Shown here: positions 9,137 to 17,721 of the stretch, piece after piece
How the letters are laid out: each line of letters starts with the position of its first letter
How positions within the stretch are numbered: position 1 is the stretch's first letter
Translations under genes and position numbers: made by a program
The notes under the pieces: generated by a model
Seen by the model: the letters and a program-made list of their open reading frames with translations, nothing else
What the model was told of the DNA's origin: nothing
Database searches by the model: none
From: Collybiopsis luxurians FD-317 M1
Taxonomy: Eukaryota > Basidiomycota > Agaricomycetes > Agaricales > Omphalotaceae
NCBI GenBank assembly: GCA_000827265.1
Contig: KN834934.1
Span: forward strand, 11,076 to 28,796
Direction: 5' to 3'
DNA: 17,721 nucleotides

Positions 9137-12100
9137 ATGACTAGCAGACTGAAGCGAAAACTGGGAGACATTGGGGTTGATACATCCAGCACGAGAGCCA
9201 ACGAGAATTTCTGCCTAGTGAGTACAACATCTCTGCAATTTGTTCGTAAAAAACTTACTGTCTCCTTTAGATTGGGACCCCCCTTCCGCCTCTCGAAAAA
9301 TCTCGAGATACAGGCGAATTTGTTCCGCTATGGAAACAGGAAGTTCGGGATGAAAAGGGAAGACGGAGACTGCATGGAGCATTTACAGGAGGCTTCAGTG
9401 CCGGTTACTTTAATACTGTTGGCTCGAAAGAAGGTTGGTATACTCATATTCATTTCTCTAAGCTCTTTACCGAAAGGTCTGATTTCAGGATGGACGCCTC
9501 AGTCGTTCGTTTCGTCTCGATCTGACCGTGCAAAGCAGAAGCAGGCGAGGCCAGAAGATTTTATGGATGAGGAAGATATGCAAGAGCTAGCTGATAGTAG
9601 GAAGATTGTTGATACGACGGATGAAATGGACTTAGCGGGTGAAGGCCGAATGGAAGGCCAAGATGACGAACAAATTGAGTGCGTACTCTTAGGAATGCTT
9701 GTACCTGATTGCTCAAAATTATTCGCTTGTAGTCCTCTAACTGCTGCTCTTCAATCTGCCATGCTTCCTCCAACGAAAGATTCCGTCGGCGCGCGGATAC
9801 TCAAGAAAATGGGGTGGCGTGTGGGACAAGGAATTGGTCCACGTATCACTTTCAAACAGCGACGGCTACAAGATTTACAGGCATCCGTTGGCTCTGGTCA
9901 AACCCTTCCTTCGGATATCCCTGACGACGATCCTGAAGAAGCCAGCAAACACACATATGCACCTAGAGACACCCCCATACTTGTCGTGGAGCGAAAAGAT
10001 AACACTCACGGAATTGGCTATCGTCCTGGGATGAGTCTGAATGAGAGTTTAGGAGCGAAAGGTGCTGGGAAGAACAGTGGACCGAACCTTTCCGGTAGTC
10101 TCATCCACTACACTACACCCTCTGGAATTTAACCTATTGCTTTTGATACAGCCGGCTTCGGTCTTGGCGCTCTGAACGACGCCGACGAAGATGACTTGGA
10201 TGTTTATGATGGCGGTTCTTCAAGCTTACGCAATCGTCTCGCGTACGATGCTGCCGACGACCACGACGGAGACCGAATATCCCTCGGTGGCTCCAAACAT
10301 AAATCTAATCTAGTAGGTAATTGTTTTTTTCGAGTCCTAGAGTAGATCTTTAGTTTGATTTTTCTTCCAGAGTACCCCAGCTGCAAGCTCAAGGGGAACG
10401 TTCCGAGATGGAACGGCTGTACTACCTGGGTTCTTCCTATCGGGTGAACCTGTCATGGAGGATCGATGGTGTGTTTTCAACATTCGGCCTTCGAATACGT
10501 GTTCGTAATGCATACTGTAGGTACCCACTACCGGAAATACCAGCAGGATGGAAACCCGACCCGAAACGCGTTTGGGTACAGAATCAAACGCAGCCTTCGG
10601 ATTCAGCCAATAAGGAGAACCTCAATCAGGCTGCTACTGCAGCCTCGGAGCCAATGCCGCATAGCAAATGGAAGACAAGGGGCCTGTCAGCAGACGAGGT
10701 GCGTACTTTACAATTTACCTAATCTACGAACCAAATAATTAACTTTCTTCCTCAGCGCGGCACCTTACTAGGGGAAACACCCCTTCCTTCCGCGCCCCGT
10801 TCCGTCTTTGACTACATGTCCCAAAAGGACAAGGACAGACTGAAGAATATCGCCGAAAATTTGCGTTCAGGTTCGAAACCAGGTGAATCCTCATCCACCG
10901 CCAATGAAACCCCCACCCCCACTCCTGCTCCTACTCCCCGCATCCCCCATACCGACCCTTATATCGCGCGAGCCGCTCTCAGTGGCTTTCAGCCTTTCAC
11001 TACCAATCCCGTCAAACAAGCCCGATATACTGCGTATTTACAATCCCAAGCCCAAGCCAATACTGCCGATCCTGACTCTGCCCTCTCGCTAGAGCCCCTC
11101 CCGCACCAGTCCATAGCGGAATTCAACTCGGAGATGGAGGAGTACGCGCAGAGTGCGGTTGTTTTCAAACCTATGAGTGGGGCTATGGCGGGACGATTTA
11201 CTCGGAGTGCGGTTGTTGAGCAGGGGCCAGATGTCGTGGAGGGGTTACATACGCCCAGTTTCTCATCCGACAAGGAGAAAGGTAAAGGTGCTTCCGCCTC
11301 TTCGTCGGCTGGTGGTATTACGTTTGTCGACGGAGACGGTAACGCTGTTCCTGAGAAGGAAGCGCAGGATAAGGCGGAGAAAGAGAAGGATGAACGAAAA
11401 GATCTTTCACCAATGGAGAACGCCGCTCGTTTGGGAATGTACGGTCCTATGACTAGGGAAACGAAGCCTTGGCAGCCAGCGAGATTGTTGTGTAAGAGGT
11501 TCGGAGTCAAGGATCCAAGTGCGGAGGTGAAAAACGACCTCGACATTTCTCAACCACCCTCCCAAGGTCCTCCCAAAACCTCCACCTCATCCGCAGCCGC
11601 GGCCTCTTTTGCTGCCTCCACATTCGATCCCTCTTCTGCTTCTGGCGCTGACTTGGAGAAGTTTGGGATAAGTGTCGGAGGTGCCGGTACTGGTTTCCCA
11701 GCTGGTAGTGCGGGCAACGGTAGGGGCGGCGGCGGTGGTGGTGGAAGACCAAGGGACTTGACGAACATCGGACTAGGAGATGAAGACGATACACAGGGTC
11801 AGGATACGCTGACGTATGAACGGCCTTCGGTGGATGTGTTTAAGGCGATTTTCGCTAGCGACGATGAGGATAGTGATGATGAGGAGCAGAAAGAGGAGGG
11901 AGCTGGGGACGACGATAATGTCAATCAGGGTTCGACCGCGGCGCCCAATCCGATAGCCCCCACTCCGGTCGATCCTACGGGAAGTTTCAATACGCTTTCA
12001 TCTTCGGCTGCACCTGCAGCTGCGGCAACATCAATTAATAAACCTGTCCCTATCGACCTCAACACCTTCAAGCCGACGTTCGTCCGAAGAGAGAAGGATT

Positions 12101-12498
12101 CGAATAACTCAGAGAGTAAGGACAGGGACGAGAAAAAGAAAGATAAGGAGAAGAAGGATAAAAAGAAGGAAAAACGGAAAGCTATCGTTTCGTTCATGGA
12201 TGACGAGGGCGATGGTGGAGAATCGTTGAACGTGGTTGTGGAGAAGCCGAAGAAGAAGAAACGGAAGAAGGATAAAGATAAAGATAAAGATAAAGATGAG
12301 GAAAGCAAGGATAAAGAGAAACGGAGAAGGGAGAAGGAGGAAGATGATATGGATATGTGGGTCGAGAAACCTCCGGCTACAGGTGTCCAAGGTGCCAACG
12401 CTGACGTTGAGATGAGGTCGGCTGTAGCAGGAGAAGCACCGGGACCGACAGGGTCAACGGTGTCGAAAGGAAGGAAGAGGGCCATTGACTTTATGTAG
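9137..12498 (+). CDS. G-patch domain protein 1 homologue (GPATCH1/TOUGH, DUF1604)
   Basis: Spliceosome-associated G-patch protein. Animal and fungal GPATCH1 work with the DEAH helicase DHX35 in late spliceosomes; Arabidopsis TOUGH is the plant counterpart. Exons: 9137-9217, 9271-9433, 9489-9678, 9733-10094, 10152-10312, 10371-10468, 10521-10698, 10756-12498, giving 2976 bp and 991 aa. Order: DUF1604 at about 28-113 ([50 protein letters not shown]); G-patch from about 162 ([19 protein letters not shown]); [13 protein letters not shown]; the conserved [20 protein letters not shown] stretch near 635; a poly-Gly run near 733; acidic [18 protein letters not shown] near 770; then a Lys-rich tail (886-945) with [13 protein letters not shown] and [10 protein letters not shown], ending [10 protein letters not shown]. 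Probably nuclear. The intron at 9679-9732 is 54 bp, in frame and stop-free; family alignment ([20 protein letters not shown] directly after DEQI) favours its removal. Two broken copies of the tail lie at 7440 and 15560. Confidence 0.96.
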
Positions 12499-13064
12499 TG
12501 TGTTCGCGTATGTTTTCACTATTTGTACCCACATTACAACTTGGGATGAACCTGCGCTGAGAGCTATTTTGTTCAAGATACAAGCTAACCGATGCCTTCA
12601 ACCTTTTAACTAGATGACGCTGTGTGGCGCGCTGAGCAACTTGACCTTTTCTTTTGTCTATCTCGATAAAGTTGTCGAAGAAATGCTTTCTTTTCACTTC
12701 TTTTTCTCAAGTTTGGTCAGGAGTGAAATGTATCAGGAGAACTCCGACTCTCTCTTCAACAAGTTGTCTACTTTACATTCTTTCAGGATCGCCGCTTCTG
12801 GGACCTTTCGTCGAGGGCATGTAACCACCTCGCCGCTCGCACGCTAGAATAAATGCAGTCGAGTTGTAACAGTGCGCTTATATTGGTATCTATGATACTT
12901 TCGGCTCGTTACTAATACCACCACATGTCGAATGCAACAATATATAATCAAACTTCACATAACTATCATTTCTTTTTGATTACCCTTCCGTTCTAAGTTC
13001 CCCTGCAAGCACCCATGACACTGGATGGTATACCATCGTATGTTCTGGTTGGCTGATAGAACAC
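12499..13064. other. Intergenic between GPATCH1 and zinc-cluster gene
   Basis: Contains the GPATCH1 3' flank and an AATAAA at 12848-12853 that could serve as a poly(A) signal, although it lies about 350 bp after the stop. A 77-codon open frame (12614-12847) has no recognisable content. The right part should hold the promoter of the next gene. Confidence 0.45.
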
Positions 13065-15312
13065 ATGGAAGTTCATTGTTGCTCTAGTAGGTTTTTTCCT
13101 CAAGCACAGCGCTTCCAATTCGACAACTGTAATTTCATTGCTTCGGCCCAATCTGGTGGTGTTCCTCCCAACCCATCATCGACGGCACTAGACCCGACAG
13201 CCTTGACTATACCTACAGTGGCCTCCCCCCTCGTAAACGAATCTCCTTCTGAGCTTTACGCGCGTACACTTCTACTTGCAAAACGGGGATATCCGTTGTG
13301 GAAGCCAAAAGCCCAAGGTGCGCGCTTACCAGATGCCTACAAAGGCGAAGGTGTCCGCATCGGGGATATCGGAATTCTAAATGAGTTTGGAGGATTTACG
13401 TATCTCTTCAACGTATTTCACTCTGCAGATCATGCAATTAACGCAGGCAGAGTTCCACCCAATTTCAAACCTCTCCCTTAAGATGAGTATGATGATGTTG
13501 AGGAGATTTCAGACGAATTCGAACCCGGTTCTCATGTGGCTAGCGAGACTTCTGAAGTTACCAAAAGCAACATTTCATTTCTTCAAGGACAAAAGCCCAT
13601 CCCGTAAGCTTTTTAACCTCACACAAATATCTGCACTTTACCTGTATATTCTTTCACTGCAGAGGGGTCCCGGAGGATGTTGGCGCAGGATTATCCTTCG
13701 TCTCGTCAGCGGCCCACGGCGCACTGCTCATATTACCAGAAGGAGGAAAGAGAATTGATCATCAGCAGTGGACCACCCTCTACAACTACACCGCGGAATG
13801 CGCACAGTCGTGGTATGACTTCATCAACGGGGACCGTGACCAAGGAGGTCTGGCCAGAGGACTACACGGAGGTCTTTATTTTGTCACTGGCTGCGATAAG
13901 GCGCGCGCTTGGGGTGTAGCATCATTCAGCAACACAAGGCCATTAGAACGGCAAGTACGCCTGGACTTTGTTCCCAAGGCGGCTAACAAAGTCGGAGGGA
14001 CACCAAAGTACAGGTTTAGTAGATGTGATTATGCAGCAGCTTCGAGCGACGCAGATGATTCTGGACTATCATCAGGATGCGTTTTTCTGCGTGGCTTCAG
14101 AGTTGCCATCCGACAACACCCAAAAAATCCATTCCTTTCAGTTCCAGAAGTGACATATATCCCGGATACAAATGCTGATGAATCGATGCATCGGATGAAT
14201 GCAATCTCGCAACTGCGCCCACTCTCTGAGGGTTCTGGGCGGAACAGAGCAGATTTTAGTAACGAAACCAGTGTTCCTTTTCGATATCAGGTAGGTCCAA
14301 ATTGCCCGAATCTCATTATATGGCGTGCATATAGTCAAAATTTAGGTATACCATCCTTCAGATGTCATTAATAGATGGATACTGGATAATGTAGGTTCTG
14401 CTTCCCGAGAGGAATTCAATCCACTTAATTCCTTTATTCCAGCATAATGAAGTGAATATTGCCATTACTCATGATGAGGATTGGGCTTCTATCATTCGCG
14501 GAGTGAGTTTTCGGTCTGTGAGACATGCAACTTTCTAACCAAAATCCGCTCGAGTGCAGAACGCGAATGAGATGCCGTGCGATACGGAGCTCGTACAGGA
14601 TATATGTTCACATCTCAGGATCATTCAATGCCAGAGTACGTGAACTTCGTGCTCTAAAAAAGCTCTCCAGAAAACTGTTTTATTTCTAGATTATACATAT
14701 GCATACTTCCGCCAAGATGAAGATGCATCACGGGAAAGCACGAGCTCAGAAAGCCCTACCCACCATTCAGGTTTACAAATTGAGCCTCAGACCTTAAACA
14801 CAGATGCATTGCCAGACGATAGACCTGAAGACAGTTGGACCAATTCTCATGCCACTGATGCTAAAGAAGAGACCGCTATTCTTCCTATGGATACTGATTA
14901 TCCCATGCATTCGAGTCCTATAGTTTCAAACGATGAACAAGTTGACACAGCCTGCAGCTCTAATGTCTCCAGACCCAAGCGACTTCGTGAAAAACTTCAT
15001 ACCGAAACTGCGCGAGAAGCTGACCAGTCAAAAACGTGGTTTATGGCATGTTTTTTCTGTCGGGCACGAAAGATAGTGTGCGGAGGACCAGCGTTTGGAA
15101 GCCAAGATACAACTTGCAGGTACATTCTCATAGTTCTTACCGACTAGTTCGTCATCTGACACGGTACGGTTCCTTGCAGGCAATGCGCTCGCCGAAGCCT
15201 CAAATGCGATTACCCAACTGAATCTCGTCGTGGACTACGCAAGCGCTTTAAAGGCTCGAAAATATCACGGCCAGAAGCTTCAACTCTCACGCCGGAAGTG
15301 GTCGATCGATGA
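13065..15312 (+). CDS. Agaricomycete protein with C-terminal Zn2Cys6 cluster; in-frame TAA
   Basis: Uncharacterised basidiomycete family; the zinc cluster suggests nuclear DNA binding. Exons: 13065-13603, 13663-14290, 14346-14390, 14443-14502, 14560-14635, 14690-15119, 15180-15312 (1911 bp, 636 codons plus stop). Introns are 52-60 bp. The first part carries ELYARTLLLAKRGYPLW and GVRIGDIGILNEFGGFTYLF. The core has GAGLSFVSSAAHGALLILPE, CAQSWYDFING, LYFVTGCDKARAWGVASFSN and GCVFLRGFRVAIR; then come YHPSDVINRWILDN and ITHDEDWASIIRG. A Ser/Glu/Asp-rich linker leads to six cysteines in exact Zn2Cys6 spacing: C570-x2-C573-x6-C580-x11-C592-x2-C595-x6-C602, with RARK and SLKCDYPTESRRGLRKR basic residues. 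The anomaly is TAA at 13479-13481 (codon 139) between KPLP and DEYDDVEE; the frame and all splice sites remain good after it. I found no GT...AG intron that removes the stop in frame. It could be a nonsense allele, readthrough or a sequence error; without it the gene looks intact. Confidence 0.8.
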
Positions 15313-15559
15313 TTGTTCGTGATCCTGATAAGCCTTATAATTTACCGATATCATTCATAACGCGATTCAATTGAGCACTACTCGTCTCATTCTTGTGCCA
15401 ATGTTTTCAAATCCGTTTTCCAAGTTGTACTACTTGCCGCTCAGCTTATGCGAGTCTATTCATTTTTTGTCGCTGTATAACTATACCTGGAGTCCAATTT
15501 CAAGTATCTTGTTCGAATCCGCCTCAATCCCACGTACCGTCGCTTGCATAAATGACCAG
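15313..15559. other. 3' flank of zinc-cluster gene
   Basis: No gene or element recognised between the zinc-cluster stop and the GPATCH1 tail copy. Confidence 0.4.
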
Positions 15560-16045
15560 TTGGTCGAAGCTAGCCTTATCAATGAGGTAGCGAATACAAC
15601 AATTCATGACAGCGAATGTTCAGGTTCAGCCTTTATGACGATTGTCCGAGGGCGACGGATTAAGATAGTCGGGAGAGTAAGAATAGAGACAAAAAAAAAA
15701 AACAAGAATGTGAAAAAGAAGAATAAATGGAGAGCTATTGCCTCATTTATGGATGATGAAGGCGATTGAGGAAGAGTTGTTGAACGGAGTTGTGGACAAG
15801 GGGGAGAATAAGAGGCGGAAGAAGAGTCACAATAGCGATGACTTAATAAAGGTGAGGAAGGAGGAAGGAACAGGAACAAAATATGGATATCGGGGCGGAA
15901 TATCATCCGGTTCTAAGTGTCGAAGGTACAGATGTTGAGATTAAGCTCGCCTGGAGCGCAAGTACAATGTAGGAGCTACCACTAAAACGGAAGCACCGGA
16001 GCTAGAAAGGTCAGCGGTGAGAGAGAGACGGCGAATGCATGTAAT
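15560..16045 (+). pseudogene. Degraded copy of the GPATCH1 3' end (copy 2)
   Basis: Aligns with about 12065-12498 of the GPATCH1-like gene. The match is clear from 15635 on: GTCCGAGGGCGACGGATT against GTCCGAAGAGAGAAGGATT, GAGAGTAAGAATAGAGAC against GAGAGTAAGGACAGGGAC, and a peptide [12 protein letters not shown] for [14 protein letters not shown] 1-base loss after GGCGAT creates a TGA and shifts the frame; the sequence then continues as ELLNGVVDKG for SLNVVVEKP, a shrunken Lys-rich run, ATGGATAT, GATGTTGAGAT and GAAGCACCGG, and reaches the very end of the parent gene. Traces before 15635 are weaker. Unlike copy 1, this copy covers the whole tail up to the stop region. It lies 70 bp from the 3' end of the convergent GLTP gene. 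Confidence 0.85.
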
Positions 16046-16115
16046 ATTTGTGTCCGCTATGTTGGAGCGTCGTGCATTGTACGTATGATTGACTGATATC
16101 GAGTAGAGTATTACT

Positions 16116-17027
16116 CTAAATCCTTCCATAACCACCATCTTCCAGAAAGCTTTTCATCCTTTGTACGATCCCCGCGAGCGCTTGCAACCATTTATCAAAC
16201 TCGGGATTAAACTTTTCCGCAGGTTCTCCAGAAGAAATTCGGTGGTAGAAGTCGCGACGATGAGGGACGGCACGGATGGCAACCTATTCGCAGAAGAATC
16301 ATATCAGCAATGGACAGGAATGAAGAGATTAAATATTGAAACGTCGTCACTCACATACACCACTCTTCGTACGACCCATGCGTGATGGTGGCTCAATACG
16401 ACGTCATACGCGCTTTTGAAGCAAAGGTGTAACTCATCGTTTGGATGGTCTTGCATGCGTTTAAGTGCGTGTTGTGTAAGAGCCAGACCTCTGGAGGAAG
16501 GACAAGCACATAGAATCAGTGAGTACAAGGACGTTTATCTAGCGACAGGCGCAGGAAAACAGACAAACCGTATGAGGCGAACCAGACAAGCTGTCCCATG
16601 TTTGCGTTGATCTCCGCTGGCGGCTTCGAGCTTGACGAGCTCTTCTAGAGATTGAGAAGAATCTCTGTGTGCTTCGAAGTAGGTTCTAACACCCTAAAGT
16701 GTAGTTCTATAAGAAACTTCTCGAGGATACAGAAACACAAAAATTCACGCTGATGTTACTCCTGATATCAGACTGTACAAATCCGAAAATTTTTGACCCA
16801 AATAGATCTGTTGGAGAGGCGGGTCGATATATTGCGTGGAGTTTGGGAATAAGCAACTCACCGAACATTGTTACGAGTCCATCGGATGCTTCTAGAAAGT
16901 TGGTTGTATCCACGCCGTCAGATGTAATCTGAACGTCGCTGAATGACTACACAAGCCTGGCTAAAGCTACATAGTCTCTACAAATAGCGAACAGACATAC
17001 CTTTATTGTCTCAAATAACGGAGCCAT
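16116..17027 (-). CDS. Glycolipid transfer protein (GLTP fold)
   Basis: Soluble cytosolic GLTP-fold protein expected to carry a sphingolipid between membranes; fungal relatives include HET-C2 of Podospora. Minus-strand exons: 17027-17001, 16946-16862, 16807-16749, 16693-16569, 16490-16355, 16283-16116; introns 54, 54, 55, 78 and 71 bp. They sum to 600 bp, 199 aa, the usual family length (human 209). It begins MAPLFETIKSFSDV, typical of fungal members. Then come VDTTNFLEASDGLVTMFDLF, the head-group motif SDIRSN (D51, N55), EELVKLEAASGDQRKHG, RLIRGLALTQHALKRMQ, YDVVLSHHHAWVVRRVVY (H135) and AIRAVPHRRDFYHRI, ending GGYGRI. D51, N55 and H135 match the human D48, N52 and H140. The lysine equivalent to K55 is G58, and the tryptophan equivalent to W96 is R96, so glycolipid binding may differ. 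Convergent with GPATCH1 tail copy 2. Confidence 0.95.
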
Positions 17028-17246
17028 AATCCACTACCTTGCCAAACGGAGTCTAGATGAAAATTGAGGACAGAGATGGAATGCGTAGCAGAGGTTGCCT
17101 TCAGATGAGCATCGCAGGTGGTAGGAGCATAAGCTGCGAGAAAACGTGTTTGCAACGAGCTGAAGGTCAACGCAAGGTCAACGTTCAAGAAAGACGCGCG
17201 TCAACCGGCCGCGCGCTTATTTGCCGACCCGCATCTTCTTTCCACG
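17028..17246 (-). promoter_or_regulatory. GLTP upstream region with duplicated block
   Basis: Bases 17039-17187 are the second copy of the block at 2753-2872. It contains a short internal tandem (GGTCAACGCAAGGTCAACG, near 17165-17183) absent from the other copy. A GC-rich near-palindrome (CGCGCGTCAACCGGCCGCGCG, 17195-17215) lies further upstream. It presumably holds the GLTP promoter, and possibly a bidirectional one if the ORF at 17247 is real. Confidence 0.5.
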
Positions 17247-17396
17247 ATGTCCCAAGAGCACTCAGCTCGTATTCTGCAAGACTACACAGCTGGCGCCTGT
17301 ATTAAATGGGAGTTAACCACCCATGGAATTACCACGGAAATAAATCAAATTCACCATCGAGTTGAAAGGAGAGGGTGGACACATGGGATCATTTAA
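17247..17396 (+). CDS. Weak candidate small ORF divergent from GLTP
   Basis: A 48-codon frame starts at an ATG in a fair context (CCACGATGTCC) and reads MSQEHSARILQDYTAGACIK before a stop near 17394-17396. It could be a first exon: GTTGAA near 17360 spliced to CCCTCAG near 17435 stays open for a further 10 or so codons. No domain is recognised. The case rests only on position opposite GLTP and start context, so this may well be chance. Confidence 0.15.
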   Translation: MSQEHSARILQDYTAGACIKWELTTHGITTEINQIHHRVERRGWTHGII

Positions 17397-17721
17397 CTAC
17401 GTTTAAACAAAATCTTGTTTCTTTTGAACCCTCAGTTGAGGGGACCTTGGACTCCCCACATAAATTTAATATAGCTCTTGTAGGCTTGATTATTGACACC
17501 ACTCGGCGCTTGTCTGCCCATTCCCCGGTATCCCCCGCTAGTACCTCGCCTTATTACTTCAATACAATGAATTATATTCATTCGATGATATATTTACAAC
17601 GTTAACTATTCTACTGATACCAATGTTGAATGAACACCCGAATGATGGCCCGAGGAGAAATCAAAGATCAGTGGATGACCGACAAACAGCACTTGTCGAA
17701 AAACTGACCTGTTCTATTATT
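17397..17721. other. Right edge, no supported gene
   Basis: AT-rich sequence with a 76-codon open frame (17375-17605) that shows no recognisable content. Nothing else seen. Confidence 0.4.

Noticed and set aside
10989..12485. Long minus-strand frames (186 and 185 codons) opposite GPATCH1
   Set aside because: They are antisense to the large last exon; their Ser/Phe-rich composition is the mirror of its Lys/Asp-rich and Ala/Pro-rich codons.
12614..12847. 77-codon plus-strand open frame after GPATCH1
   Set aside because: Lies in the 3' flank, with low-complexity Phe/Ser content and no recognisable feature.
13452..13512. Intron that would remove the in-frame TAA of the zinc-cluster gene
   Set aside because: GTTCCA to TTTCAG is the best pair but leaves the downstream frame shifted by one base and deletes conserved residues.
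15511..15520. GTTCGAATCC resembling a tRNA T-loop
   Set aside because: The flanking bases do not pair as a T-stem, and no acceptor or anticodon arm can be drawn.

Overview
The window looks like nuclear DNA of a mushroom-forming basidiomycete (Agaricomycetes). The genes are broken by many short introns, mostly 43-80 bp with GT...AG ends and CTRAY-like branch points. Gene content fits too: two P-loop GTPases of a kind common in agaricomycetes, a GPATCH1/TOUGH spliceosome factor, a lineage-type protein ending in a Zn(II)2Cys6 cluster, and a glycolipid-transfer-fold protein. I rebuilt all five genes by hand from splice signals. For each one the exon lengths add up to an open frame, except for one in-frame stop in the zinc-cluster gene.

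Layout. 1-270: four copies of a 66-70 bp minisatellite. 762/900-1932 (-): GTPase A, 3' end uncertain. 1933-5227: a long intergenic stretch built from diverged direct repeats, fragments resembling promoters of other genes in the window, and two MITE-like elements (3853-3980 and 4030-4267). 5228-7247 (+): GTPase B, 11 exons, 470 aa, intact. 7440-7690: degraded copy of the 3' end of the GPATCH1 gene, followed by the second copy (7692-7980) of a repeat also found at 3043-3365. 8037-9136: no gene seen; the right end is the GPATCH1 promoter. 9137-12498 (+): GPATCH1-like gene, 8 exons, 991 aa. 13065-15312 (+): agaricomycete protein with a C-terminal Zn2Cys6 domain, 8 exons, with a TAA at codon 139. 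15560-16045 (+): second degraded copy of the GPATCH1 3' end. 16116-17027 (-): GLTP-like gene, 6 exons, 199 aa. 17028-17721: GLTP promoter, a duplicated promoter block and a weak divergent ORF.

The genes do not form an evident pathway. Two are conserved housekeeping genes (GPATCH1 for splicing, GLTP for lipid transfer). The others are accessory lineage genes (two GTPases, the zinc-cluster protein). What stands out is the repeated copying of pieces of the resident genes: two GPATCH1 tail fragments on either side of the parent, a GLTP promoter fragment 14 kb away, and a GTPase-B promoter fragment 2.7 kb away. The tail copy beside GLTP suggests that GPATCH1 and GLTP may once have been convergent neighbours, with the zinc-cluster gene now lying between them.
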